In this document: positions 1 to 9,699 of the stretch, piece by piece | Position numbering within the stretch: position 1 is the stretch's first letter | Layout: each line of letters starts with the position of its first letter | Source: Isoetes taiwanensis | Lineage: Eukaryota > Streptophyta > Lycopodiopsida > Isoetales > Isoetaceae | Assembly (NCBI GenBank): GCA_021234155.1 | Contig: JAJEKV010000064.1 | Span: 1,362,001 to 1,426,000 of the forward strand | Direction: 5' to 3' | DNA: 64,000 nucleotides | Notes under the pieces: generated by a model | Seen by the model: only the letters and a program-made list of their open reading frames with translations | Database searches by the model: none | What the model was told of the DNA's origin: nothing | Program-made: the position numbers and the translations under genes

Positions 1-1
1 A

Positions 2-1141
2 TGACGCATATTCAACTCCTTCACAATCAAGTGAATTAAGGTCTCCTCCTTGATCTGGAAACAAAATAGAGTTGAGTGCCATAACATGTGCTGGAATTGT
101 TGGAAGTGCTGTAAGTGCTGGAAGTTTCTGTAATCCGAACAGAAAAATCAGTTGATCAGGTGTTAGAACCTGAGTGCCTCCTTGTATAAACGCAGCCAAA
201 GTATCAGAAATGAATGCCACTTGATGAAGTGTTGCTACATTGCCTGAAAATGGGGAGATGAACGCCACGCCAAGATATCCTCGCTCAATGGCCGCGGTAT
301 CTATTAATCCTTGCTTGGAAGGTGCTGGAATATCAGAAATTGGCATCCATTTATTGGGTGCTACTGCATCGTCTGATATCCAGAAAGTAGAAGGATCTAA
401 ATCCACTACCTCATGCTTAATAGAAAGAGATAATCTGCTACCAATGTGCTTCTCCTCCTCATCATGCTCATCTCCATTTAGGGTAGATTGAGTCTTTGAA
501 TGCCCTGCTGCAAAGAGAGTGGCATGACCATCTTTACCTGCATCTTGCCTCATCATGATCTCCTCCTTAATAGAAGTGATTGCTTGATGGAAGCCCATAT
601 CTTTGTCTTGCATAAAGCTGCTGTAAAAAGAATCAAATGCATTAGGTAATGACCTGAGGAAGAAAAATAGTTGCATCGATTGTGAGATATGATGCTCTTC
701 TCCAAAAGCTTCAATCTGTTGGAAGGCGTGCTTCATGTGATCTGAGAACTCGTCAAGACTTTCAGCAGTCTCATCCCAGCACATATCCATCACCTCTGCA
801 TACAAGTGCCCAATCTTATGGGTCTTTTGGTCATGCTTCTCAATGAGAGCATGCCACAAATCATGACTATTCTCTTGTTGGAACTCATCAAGGATAGAGT
901 CAGCTAAAGAAAGCCCGATATATGCCATTGCCTTGTCATCTCGGCGCTGCCAAGCATGCAAATCAGCAATATTCTTGGCATCCGGTGCAGGTTCTTGGCC
1001 ATTGACAATTCCCCAAACTCCTTCATCCTTGAGAATGAAGATCATTCTGCTTTTCCATTGCTGGAAACCTGTGTCGTCAAAGATTTGAATCGCATGACTG
1101 CCATGGAAGGTAATCTGGTTGTAGCTTGCATCCTTCTCCAT
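2..1141 (-). CDS. Copia gag polyprotein, N-terminal part, open to the window edge
   Basis: The frame starts at the ATG at 1141 and stays open for 380 codons to base 2, so the real protein continues outside. Residues about 15-40 are the usual gag start (FDDTGFQQWKSRM, then LKDEGVWGIVNG). Residues about 55-205 match the UBN2/Copia gag capsid-like region: GLSLADSILDEFQ, a tryptophan-containing WHALIEKHD, and LRSLPNAFDSFYSSF. It should pack element RNA in cytoplasmic particles. I see no CCHC zinc knuckle after it. Near residue 260 there is FWISDDAV where many Copia proteins have a protease W-x-LDSGA box, but the D-S-G triad is absent. This may be an altered protease box or simply spacer. The frame has no stop, unlike every other retroelement here. 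Confidence 0.8.
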   Translation of the reverse strand, partial: MEKDASYNQITFHGSHAIQIFDDTGFQQWKSRMIFILKDEGVWGIVNGQEPAPDAKNIADLHAWQRRDDKAMAYIGLSLADSILDEFQQENSHDLWHALIEKHDQKTHKIGHLYAEVMDMCWDETAESLDEFSDHMKHAFQQIEAFGEEHHISQSMQLFFFLRSLPNAFDSFYSSFMQDKDMGFHQAITSIKEEIMMRQDAGKDGHATLFAAGHSKTQSTLNGDEHDEEEKHIGSRLSLSIKHEVVDLDPSTFWISDDAVAPNKWMPISDIPAPSKQGLIDTAAIERGYLGVAFISPFSGNVATLHQVAFISDTLAAFIQGGTQVLTPDQLIFLFGLQKLPALTALPTIPAHVMALNSILFPDQGGDLNSLDCEGVEYAS

Positions 1142-1191
1142 TGCTGTGTTGATCTTCAATCAATCTCAGCACACCTAGTGCTCTGATACCA

Positions 1192-1528
1192 TGTCAAGGT
1201 TGCACCAAGAAAGGGAGAGAAGGGGATGCACACCAATATCCGAGAGCGCAAGCTCCCAAAACAAAGGCAAATTGGAATTGTATTCAATGTTGTATATCAA
1301 TACAGAAGTACAATGATATAAACAAAACGGTGATACTAAGAATAGTATTAGCCGTTCAACTGCCGCCCACTAATAACAGCCGTTACTTAGTTAGGTCGGT
1401 GCTCAGTGCTGATAAGATGCTGACTCTGTTCAGTTCAGCACTTTCTCAGCACCACTGTGCTGAGTGCTGAGTCGCTGCTTCAGCACGTCTAGCAAGATGG
1501 TGGTCTCGATATCACATATATCTTGACA
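1192..1528 (-). repeat. 5' LTR of the Copia element (337 bp)
   Basis: The repeat begins TGTCAAG and ends CTTGACA on the plus strand, a 7-bp perfect terminal inverted repeat with canonical TG...CA ends. The primer-binding site abuts its inner edge at 1191. On the minus strand the interior holds repeated CAGCACT/AGTGCTGA words around 1395-1480. The partner LTR is outside the window. Confidence 0.85.
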
Positions 1529-1608
1529 GGACAGAGCACGGCGGCTCCACCACGATGCCTCTGCTTCTGGGGCCAGGTCACGGGCCACAAAAAGAAACTT
1601 GCCCATGC

Positions 1609-2602
1609 CTAAAAGCCGACAGGAAAAAGCGGGTAAGATGGTTTGCTGATGCTTTTCCCCTGGGGTGTGACCGAAGTGGCTACTTCCCTCTCTAAGTCCA
1701 TAGGAACCTCCTCTTCCTTAAGCTCTTCCTCTTCTTCCCGAACATGGCCCGGGTTATGGTACAAGTCTTCCCCTTCTTCATCGGAATTTGAGGGAATCGC
1801 GACCATGTTGATATTTGGGACTTGAGGTCCCATAGCCATGAAAGCTTCTGGAGGAGGTTGAGATGAAGGATCTTGAAGTACAAGATCCCTAAGCCTGAGA
1901 AGTGTCTCAGCCGGCTCAATGGTCTGTTGGAACTGAAACAGCTGCTGGACCTCAGGAGGGAGATCCATAGACGAGAAATCAATAAAATCATCCATGCAAT
2001 ACTCGGCCAGCTCATAGAGAACTTGTGATTTCTCCCGCCTACTGAGCCCGACCACTACATGGTATGTCCATATAATATCATCGAGGAGGAGAAACTCCTG
2101 GCCCTGCTGATATATGACGGGAAGAACATCCAATCCAGTTAAACGTCCTCCCCGTTCCCGTCGTGGCGGCATTTCTTCGGCTAGCTGCTTCCAGCAGACG
2201 AAATCGTCCATTCCTATATGCTCATCCTCTTCCTCACTCAGGAACCTTGCCCTTCTCAGCTGGCAAGGTCTCAGGGCAAAAGATACTTCGAGGAGCTCTT
2301 GTCCCTCGTGCATTACAACAGCGGGTCTACCGGAGCTTGCCCCTGAGCACCTCGTAGCTGCTCTTACCCCTTCCAAGCATCTCCTTTACCACAGCTCGCT
2401 CAATATATAGCTGTGGGGGTTCTCCCAGAGGAAGCATCTCCTCGGTATAGAATTGCAGGAACCCGGCATAGTCAGGGTGATGCTGCATGTTGGAGATGAG
2501 GTCGATGCGCTGGAGTAGGAAAGGCTGTAGAAGATCAAAGGGAACTTCAGGGTCCCAGTGTTCTCCATTCTGATACCATTCAAGCAGGCTAGTGGCGGCC
2601 AT
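1609..2602 (-). pseudogene. Unrecognised protein gene with one frameshift and acidic C-terminus
   Basis: A good plant-type start (ATG at 2602 in CCCATGGCC) opens a 91-codon frame: MAATSLLEWYQNGEHWDPEV, then DLLQPFLLQRIDL. It stops at 2327. The neighbouring frame overlaps from 2376 and runs about 255 codons to 1609. The text flows from ...SSYEVLRG into ...GRPAVVMHEGQELLEVSF if the frame shifts once near 2330-2345, so I read one gene of roughly 330 codons with a single indel. The C-terminal 60 residues are very acidic (DEEGEDLYHN, then EEEEELKEEE). I recognise no family. A TATA box lies 86 bases upstream of the ATG. An intron instead of a frameshift is possible, but no good splice pair is visible. 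The histone-fold relic lies just upstream on the same strand. Confidence 0.55.
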
Positions 2603-2687
2603 GGGCGCTGGAAGGCAGGAGGGAGGAGGATAAACAAAACTAGGGAGTGAAAACGAAACCCTAAAAACTTTTTAAGTACCCTTTGTA

Positions 2688-2695
2688 CCTTTATA
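2688..2695 (-). promoter_or_regulatory. TATA box for the 2602 start
   Basis: On the minus strand the sequence is TATAAAGG, 86-93 bases before the ATG at 2602. It is followed by a pyrimidine-rich leader containing TTAGGGTTT (a telobox-like word) and CTCCTCCCTCC. The spacing fits a normal plant core promoter. A TGACGTCA palindrome (a CRE/bZIP-type core), at about 2697-2704, sits just upstream of the TATA box. Confidence 0.55.
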
Positions 2696-2711
2696 CTGAC
2701 GTCAGCATTGA

Positions 2712-2713
<2 letters not shown>

Positions 2714-2744
<31 letters not shown>
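2714..2744 (-). repeat. 31-base poly(A) tract 3' of the histone-fold relic
   Basis: The plus strand has 31 T in a row, so on the minus strand a poly(A) follows the stop of the histone-fold frame (2765) after about 20 bases. With the lack of introns upstream, this looks like the tail of a reverse-transcribed mRNA. I could not find a matching target-site duplication. Confidence 0.7.
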
Positions 2745-2745
<1 letters not shown>

Positions 2746-2764
2746 AAAACATATTAAAATTTGT

Positions 2765-4240
2765 TTATTTAATCATAGATAGTTGTGCTAAAACAAGGAC
2801 ACCGTAAAGAAAAACTAGGATTGCTATTAAGATGTACAAAATTTTTACAATGACAATGCCCGAAGGCAGCTGATCTCCCCGGATTCTCCGGGCAAGGGCT
2901 AAATCCTTGGTCATTATGGTGATTCTCTTTGCGTGGATAGCGCAAAGATTTGCGTCACTAAAGAGAGCAATCAGGTAGGCTTCAGCAGCCTCCTGAAGTG
3001 CCAAAATTGCAAAGGTTTAGAAGCGGAGGTCAGTCTTGAACTCCTGGGCTACCTCCCTCACCAACCTCTGGAAGGGCAGCTTCCTTATTAATAGCTCCGG
3101 GGTCTTCTGGTACTTACGGATCTCCCGTAAGGCCACGGTGCCGGGTCTAAAACAGTGAGGCTTCCTTGAAGGCCCAGCCTTTGGAGTGGGACCAGGCTTC
3201 TTCGGCACCGTCTTGCCTGTGGTGACGGGATGGGGCCGTGAAACATCCACCCGATCTTGCCTCCGACTGGAGCTGGTATGTTTTCCGATGTTTCCGACAA
3301 CCTTTAACTTTTCTTTGTATTGGCTGCCGGAATTGTGAGCTGTGGATTTCCTCCGCCTTTTGATGGGCGGTTGGTCCACTTGATCAGGCCCATGCTGGGT
3401 CTCTTGCTCCCTGTTGGTCTGCTGTTGTTGCTATTCCTGTTGGGCCTTTTCCTGTTGCTCCTTTTGCTGTTGCTCCTGTTGAGCCTTTTCTGCATGTTCC
3501 CGAGCCTCACGGGCTCGTGCCATGTCGGCTTCCACCTGGGCAAACCGCCGGGCCGCGACCCTTCGGATAAGCTCACAATGGTAGCAGTCGGGCCGGAGGT
3601 TCATATCAATCTGGACTGTTGTCAGGTAGTCCAGACTGATATCTGGGATCTCAGTCCAGGTGAAGGTCTGAGAAGCCTCATGCCAATAGTATGGGGGAAT
3701 CTCGAAAGGCTCGCCATTGATGATAGCCCTCCCATCCCCCAAGTATCTGTACTCCCGACCCCGGGCCTCGGTGTCTGCCCACTCTATCTCCCGAAGGTCG
3801 TCGTCTTGGGCCAAGGTTCGGATACGTGCCGCCTCTCGTCGAATGCCCTCCTCTTACGAATGTTCTTCCCACTCAGGGGGGTAGAACTTAACCAGCATCA
3901 TCACCTGGTCAGGTTGCTCTACCATTGTATACGGCTGCTGATGGAGGTTAAGCTTAATCAAGAAATGTTCAGAGTAATGGAATATGGGATAAGGTATTCT
4001 AACATCATTACTAAAACGATGTACCAGCTCATCAAGAAGGATCTCGACTATGTCACTGTCGGTGGCCAAGTGTTGCCCGAGCAGTGCATAGATCTGGGGT
4101 ATAGTGAGGCTGGCAGGGTCCAAAGTGCTCTTGATGTTGACCACGGTTGAGGCGCTGCAACTATGGAGGCAGAAAGTACGGCGCTGAGGTATGGGGATGG
4201 TGTAGGCGCAACCAAGGCGAGGGGGCGAGCTTGGGTCCAG
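2765..4240 (-). pseudogene. Histone H3-fold protein with long novel N-terminal region, three in-frame stops
   Basis: One minus-strand frame runs from about 4240 to 2765, broken only by TAA at 3854-3856, TAG at 3431-3433 and TAA at 3017-3019. No ATG is in frame at the start; the first likely codon is a GTG at 4144. The first ~240 codons match nothing I know and contain PYTMVEQPDQVMMLVKFYPP and a CYHC pair, then a Q/E-rich likely coiled coil. After a basic stretch (PPIKRRRK) comes a clear H3 fold: [71 protein letters not shown]. The tail before it is unlike canonical H3, and LFSD rather than LFED recalls centromeric H3. The 30 residues after RRIRGD are hydrophobic, probably read-through. A poly(A) follows. 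A retrocopied chimeric or CENH3-like gene is my inference. Confidence 0.7.
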
Positions 4241-5067
4241 TGGCTATGGCGGGCGACCAGGTAGGCGGGCGGAGGCGCACGGGAACAAGGAAAATTTAAC
4301 GGCCGTTAACTTTAAAATTTGAAAATTTTTTGGTTAAAACTTAAAAAAAAAAAAATACGGCAAAAATACGTGTTTTATACGAAGCGGCACCGGTCCCATT
4401 ATACGCATTTATCTCCTGATTCTAAAGCGATCAAACGTGAGTGGCGCCGCTGTTGGGTTTGGCACCTTGCACGACCTTTTGCCGTCGAGTGATGATCCCT
4501 CTAGAGTATTTGGACCGTGCCCGACGCGCTGGAACAAGAATCTCGTCGATCCGAGCTATGCAGAGAAAGTTATGGCGATTACAAAACTCGCACTTCTGGC
4601 TCCACTTGCTGACCTTAACCATCCTACTATGGAACATGTCCCTCTCCCACTAGGTCATCCTCTCCTTAACTAGGCTAACCAAAGTGCTACTTACAGAGTT
4701 GGGATGTTCTATCCTAGGAAAATCTACCGTCAACTAACGAGTTAGACTATGGCCAGGGCAACAATTTTGGTCCACCAAAACCATGCTCATGTTTGTCATA
4801 CAAGTGAATACATGCCAAGGATTCGCAGCTTTCTTTTTCATGTTTTTATAATTGCTTAACAATGCTTCAAGAATGATTCACTAGGCTTATTCCATGCCTT
4901 TGATTGGCAGAAGCTTCATGTTATATACTCCATTAGAGATCAATAGATTTTTCAAGGAAAAAAAAGGGTGTTTGCAAGTGCTAGTAGTGCAAAACAGAGA
5001 ATCAAATTTGCTCTGCGCAAAATTGTTGACGGAATTAAATCTCCAGGATAATTGGCCTCACTTACTA
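4241..5067. other. Spacer without supported gene
   Basis: The stretch contains an A-run at 4342-4354 and short open frames on both strands around 4431-4673 that overlap one another and match no family I know. I see no promoter or transposon end that I would defend. Confidence 0.4.
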
Positions 5068-5192
5068 GAACCCAAGAATATAAATGTGCATCAGCAAAAT
5101 CACATGAAGAGCAATACCATATTCAGGTTTGAACCCAAAAATATAAATGTACATCAGCAAAACCACATGAAGAGCAATACCATATTCAGGTT
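5068..5192. repeat. Two tandem copies of a 63-bp unit
   Basis: Each unit runs from GAACCCAA through ATATAAATG, CATCAGCAAAA, CACATGAAGAGCAATACC to ATTCAGGTT. Copy 1 starts at 5068 and copy 2 at 5131. The two differ at only a few positions. The unit is a multiple of three, so it appears as a peptide repeat in one frame, but I see no real gene around it. Confidence 0.85.
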
Positions 5193-6684
5193 GTGTTTTT
5201 CGTCAGTAGTTTAGCTTAGCGCACTCATGTCCCATACCAATATCAGAAAATACCAATTGGAAAGACAAACTCCTTATGACTTATTACACCAGTAACATTT
5301 TCGATAGAACTACTGGACATATCCAATGATGGTGTTATAGGTCTTGGAGAAAGGGTTTGCCCCGAGCTAGAGAGCATAAAGATGGCATAGCCAGGAGCTC
5401 GAGAGCTAAGGTGCAAACAGTCTCCCACTTTTCCATTTCACCCTAGGGATACCAGGCCTTTCCGATTTGTCATGTTACCATTTTTGCTAGATCTAGTTTA
5501 TTGTTGTTTGATTCTCCATGTTTTTTGTTCGATCATTGTCGTAACGCTCGACACTTTTTCTATCTCATGTTACTGTCATGTCCTAATGGATCTGCATTTG
5601 CCCCTTTCATGTTAGAGTGCTTCCTTTGCAAATATGTTGTTAGAGAGTCTTTGTCAACATTAGAGATTTCAGAAATACAAATATCGATGCGAACATTAAA
5701 GCGGAAAGATTTACAGGTTTCTAGCTCATGCCCAGCAATGCTGGGCACCATAACTAGTAGAATATTTATCTGGCATTACATTACACACACAATTTCTCAT
5801 ACACATGCGACATTTCTCAAATCTTTTGGTAAATTTTTCTCGCAACACCATTTCCTAACATCTTTCTAGGGGACAACCCATTGTGCGCACAGAGGGTTGC
5901 CTTCCAGTTTCTTGGGGGTAAAGTGGCCTAAATCAAACTGTGATTCATATTTTCACAATCTATATTTAAATTAAAGTAGACCCTTACCATGTTCTTCATC
6001 TACAAGCCCCTCCACAAGTGCTCCTCGATCGAATTGTGTTTGTAACTGAGTAGTTGAGTGTTCTAAAAATGTTTGTATGTAGACACAATGTCAGCACTTC
6101 CCAGTACTCGCAATATTTTAAGCTATAGGCCTTCATCTATAGCACTGTTAAATGAGTCGCACCACGTGGATGTATTAGATACGGAAATTAATTTTTGATA
6201 TGGCGCATTTCTATATGGTGTTTGTACGCCATATAAAATACAAATTGTTTAACTATTGTAGAACTACATACCTTCACTTGGGTATTTGGATATATTCCAT
6301 ACATGTTTGAATTGGACCAATCACAAATGGCATGTAGCAGATTATGCAAGTTGAAATTGCCTTAACATGGATGATCCACAACATGGTGGGAAAGTTGGTT
6401 ATATGAAGGTAAATGTTGTCCTTTTTCCAAGTATATTAAATAGAATTATTGGTTGTTGCTGATACCAACAGTTCACTTAGAATGAGAGTTTGCTTTTTTT
6501 TTGCAATATGAACTGGGCATTTAGCATGATGATCACAATAGTCACTAACACTACCAAGGAAAGTCATGTAACAATATTCATGAAATTAAAGTTTTTAGCA
6601 TGTGGAGGAGCTCAATCCAATTCGATTCATTTCAGTTCATAACTATTGAGTGTTCCATAGCCATAGCTTCCTACCAACAAGACA
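5193..6684. other. Spacer, possibly with decayed 3' exons of the USP gene
   Basis: No gene can be defended. A minus-strand open stretch at 5560-5751 contains FRFNVRIDICIS and KDSLTTYLQ, which could be a decayed later exon of a universal stress protein, but the match is weak. A short hairpin (ATATGGCG paired with CGCCATAT) lies at about 6198-6235. Confidence 0.3.
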
Positions 6685-7064
6685 TCAAAATGCTATTTTC
6701 TGCAGCATCACAGGTTCCCTCTCTTGCATTTTCAAAGACACACTGTCAGTAATGCTCTGCTGCTTCTTCTTCATGGCATCAATCATGTCTGGAGTGACAA
6801 AATATCCAACTGCAAAAGGTTCAACATTTAGGTCAGAAACATGGAAAAAAATACAGAGAATCAAACAGAAACAAAAACAAAATTTGAGGAAAAAAAACCA
6901 ACAATGCCAGGCAAACTAGGCTCGGCCGCACCTGTATACACCTGGCCTACAGATTCGGCATGGACAGGAACAACTGTGATATCGCGGGATTTGTAGTGAT
7001 GAAGGTTTTCGAGGGCCCAAAGAAGCGCTTTTGTGGTATGTTCACTATCATCTACGGCAATCAT
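6685..7064 (-). CDS. Universal stress protein (UspA domain), two exons, probably partial
   Basis: Exon 1 (7064-6932) starts MIAVDDSEHTTKALLWALEN, the classic first strand and helix of the UspA fold, and ends at a GT donor after ...SVGQVYT. The acceptor (tttgcag) is at 6810-6812. Exon 2 (6809-6685) restores the frame as V-GYFVTPDMIDAMKKKQQ and ends at a TGA. UspA proteins are small cytosolic nucleotide-binding stress proteins. The usual C-terminal half, with the G-x2-G-x9-G ATP motif, is missing from this reading frame. The gene is therefore truncated, ends early, or has more exons to the left. In-frame codons GNPKSVG precede the ATG back to a possible AG acceptor at about 7089, so a further upstream exon is also possible. 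Confidence 0.65.
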
Positions 7065-7089
7065 ACCAACGCTTTTTGGGTTGCCCTAA

Positions 7090-7966
7090 TGGTGTAAGGG
7101 CAACGAAGAAATTGAGAATGAGAAAGCCATATGGAACAACTTGTTAGTTGAAACTATGGCCTGCTACCATAAATGTTCGAAGAATTTGCATATCACATGA
7201 TTTAATTTACAAATATCCTTTGTCCAAATTTGATAATTTGGAACATACCTGGCTGTCTACCACAAGCTATATCCCTTGCCTTAACTGAAGTGACCCGATG
7301 CAATACCAATATACATGCGTGTTCCAAGTAAGATAGGAGTTTTTCACATTGCTTCATCCATAACTACCATAAATATCAAACACTAGAGGGCGTCATTAAC
7401 CAACAATTATATACGAAGTTTAAGATTGGTAGATGCTAGCTTGCCATTAGGGATACTGGTCCTTGCTCCAACTAGAAGGTCATTAAACTCCTCTGCCCTT
7501 GGCCATAGATCAATCTCTTGAGCTCTTAAGACTAGAAGCAGATGTGATAGTTGTCTGGTCTGAGCATTCTTGAAATGAAATGGGCTATAGGGCCAAGAAC
7601 GACTATGGAAAAAGACAACAAATTTTTTTGAATAGATTTGAAGCAGAATACATAATAAAAATGCAAGAAACTTTAACACTCTTAAGCCATGGACCAAATG
7701 CTAGGGATTGGCAACGAGATTCTTATGATTTTATGAACGATGACCATATTCATTCACGTCGTGCATTTCCCCCTTGTCATGATAAAGTGATTTCCTCTAG
7801 CAAACTTATCATTAGGGGAACATAAGCTATACCTATGCGCTTGAATGGTGATTGCTTTGTGCTTCAAACTGCCAAGCGTCCAGCAAAACTTCGGAAGGAT
7901 AGGTTCTATGAGTTTCTAGTTTTGAATTTCTCGTGGGAATCTTTCGACGGGGGAAAATTCGAGCAT
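7090..7966. other. Spacer without supported gene
   Basis: Open frames at 7407-7697 (minus) and 7580-7825 (plus) overlap each other and resemble nothing known. I see no transposon end until the repeat element that starts at 7967. Confidence 0.35.
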
Positions 7967-8659
7967 TCTAGAATGGGACTCGCAAGAAACCAACAAACCG
8001 CCCGATAGATAGGCTTCTCATTCATCTCAGCAGATTTTCTACAATGGTGGACAGTGGGTAGCCGCACACATGCGAACTACCCACGAAAAATAAAGGGAAA
8101 ATCCAATTATATCATTTGGACCCCAAAACAAATACAATGCTAATAGATAAGTGGCTGATGTACCTGCCGAAAGCTTATCACCGGGATTAAAAAACCCCGC
8201 CCTTTCGGGTTTTCGAGGAAAAACCCTAGTGATAAGCCTTCGGCAAGGGGCTTAGACAAACGTAAGGCATAGAATCGCTCCCAAAACCCCCGCATAGAGA
8301 AGTCGAAACGGATGCCGCCGCCAACCCAGTACACGCACATCACCAACACAACAAACGAGAAACATACCGAGAATAGCATCACCCAAATGGTGGAAAAAAA
8401 ACATCACCCAATGGTGGAAAAACATGATAAACGAGAACTTGTACAAAATATAATAAACAAAGAAGGGAGGGAGGGTGGGTTCAAAGAGAATAAGGTGCTG
8501 GCGAGAGAAGAGGAAGCGCCGATGAGGCGTGGATCTCTGAAAACACGCTGAAATAGCGAACTCCCAACCAAAAACGGGCATGCGCCGCCGCATGCATGCA
8601 TGACATGCATGCTCATCCCATTCTAGAATGGCGATCCGATGTCTCCGGATCGATGCGAT
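7967..8659 (+). mobile_element. Palindrome-ended repeat element, locus 1, first unit (type I 5' end)
   Basis: The unit begins TCTAGAATGGGACTCGC after a T. It ends with the inverse of that start (GCTCATCCCATTCTAGAA), then a short palindrome (CGATCCG...CGGATCG) and ATGCGAT, followed by T. It therefore has terminal inverted repeats plus a 3' hairpin about 8 bases from the end. There is no longer duplication of the target. Inside are the paired 17-nt arms at 8165-8245 and two CACC-loop-GGTG repeats at 8375-8423. It contains no gene. The layout resembles non-autonomous Helentron/Helitron-2 (HINE) elements, but the palindrome could also be a tyrosine-recombinase site. Confidence 0.6.
8165..8245. 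repeat. Conserved hairpin with 17-nt arms (locus 1 copy)
   Basis: The arm TGCCGAAAGCTTATCAC (8165-8181) pairs with 8229-8245 (16 of 17 positions). The loop region is the conserved core GGGATTAAAAAACCCCGCCC...CGGGTTTTCGAGG. The same core is at 21363-21407, flanked by arms of different sequence that still pair. Function unknown. Confidence 0.7.
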
Positions 8660-9017
8660 TCTAGAATGGGACTAAGAAAACCAACAAACCGCCCGACTAC
8701 CGAGAGAACTTCCTTACAAACTAGGATTGAGGACCGAAGGTCACGGACGCGAGGCCAAAGGCCGTAAAGGATAGCAAGAAAGATACGCCAAATTGGCTAA
8801 ACCAGGCAGGAAGAAGCCCCTCCCCTGCCTGGAAACAATTCAAAGAGAATAAGGTACTGCTGAGAGAAGAGGAAGCGCCGATGAGACGTGGATGCAGAAA
8901 CACGCCTGAAATAGCGAACTCCCAACAAAAAACGGGCATGCGCCGCCGGCATGCATGCATGACATGCATGCTCGTCCCATTCTAGAATGGCGATCCGATG
9001 TCTCGGATCGATGCGAT
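8660..9017 (+). mobile_element. Palindrome-ended repeat element, locus 1, second unit (type II 5' end)
   Basis: The unit starts TCTAGAATGGGACTAAG directly at the end of the previous unit and ends with the perfect palindrome CGATCCGA-TGTC-TCGGATCG plus ATGCGAT at 9017. Its last ~150 bases (from about 8836) are nearly the same as the last ~150 of the first unit, including the CATGCATGCATGACATGCAT stretch. Its 5' end is of the second type (CCGCCCGACTACCGAGAGA), shared with the unit at 22236. No gene is inside. Confidence 0.6.
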
Positions 9018-9380
9018 TAAAATTAGTTTTGTTTCTTATGACGAGTTAGTTATAGATTTAATGCAAAAGTCCAAAAAAAAGGGGGCAGTCTAGAGAACGC
9101 GGGCAAACCCTTAACCAATAGGATTATGCCATGTGTAAAAGAATGAAGAAAATGCCAACTGTACCTGTCAAGGCCTTCAATCTTATTGGTTGCGTATTTT
9201 CTTATCATCAAACCTATATAGACCTTTTAATACCCCATAAGTTTTCTAATGGATCCTATGAATAACTCAACGATCCCCGAATCTTAAGAGATAATTACAT
9301 GAGGATTTTTAAAGATTGATTCTTTTGCCATGCGGCATTAACTTTTAATCAATAAATGGGCTCTTGCACTACAAAGGCTA

Positions 9381-9480
9381 AATAGAATAGAATAGAATAA
9401 AATTTTTAACGTCTACGGAGACCAATAGGTCATGGGACCCATACAATGGGCTAGTACAATCATTACTACTAGGATTAAAA
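9381..9480 (-). mobile_element. 3' end of a SINE/LINE-like retroposon with (TTCTA)n tail
   Basis: On the minus strand the sequence reads CCTATTGGTCTCCGTAGACG, TTAAAAATTTTA and then a TTCTA pentamer repeat (9381-9400). The same end in the other orientation is at 28841-28897, and a variant with TTATC repeats is at 51724-51790. A shared 3' core with a short-repeat tail is typical of SINEs and some LINEs. The 5' end is not visible. Confidence 0.55.
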
Positions 9481-9699
9481 AACCCCTGCCTCGAAAGGTT
9501 TTCAAGGGAAAAACCTTTCAAGAAAAGGATTCACCCCCCATTAGATCAAGGGCATAAAATTGATACTGGGTAGCAAAAATCACCGTCCGGACGTCGCTTA
9601 AAGTGCTTAAACGCAGCGATTTTTCAGCACTTAATAAGCATTTAACGTGCGGTGCTTATTTAGACAAGCACCTGATGAAATATTTTTTGGTTGATTCAC

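Larger units (their letters stand above)
1..1528 (-). mobile_element. Ty1/Copia LTR retrotransposon, 5' part (runs off the window)
   Basis: This is the 5' end of a minus-strand Copia element whose pol and 3' LTR lie before base 1. On the minus strand the order is LTR (1528-1192), a 12-base initiator-methionine tRNA primer-binding site TGGTATCAGAGC (1191-1180) directly against the LTR, a short leader, then a long open gag frame from 1141. The primer site and gag order are standard for plant Copia. The LTR sits about 80 bases from the 3' end of the minus-strand gene at 1609-2602, so the element inserted next to that gene. The target-site duplication cannot be tested because the other end is missing. 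Confidence 0.9.

Noticed and set aside
3320-4150. 276-codon plus-strand open frame with a leucine-rich stretch
   Set aside because: It is antisense to the Q/E-rich part of the H3-fold relic; the leucines are the complement of CAG/CAA codons. The minus strand has real homology.
4431-4673. Overlapping 68-78-codon frames on both strands
   Set aside because: They overlap each other, lack homology I can recognise, and have no promoter or splice evidence.
8181-8220. Bacterial rho-independent terminator look-alike (AACCCCGCCCTTTCGGGTTTT)
   Set aside because: It is the conserved core of a plant repeat family found at two loci; nothing else in the window is bacterial.
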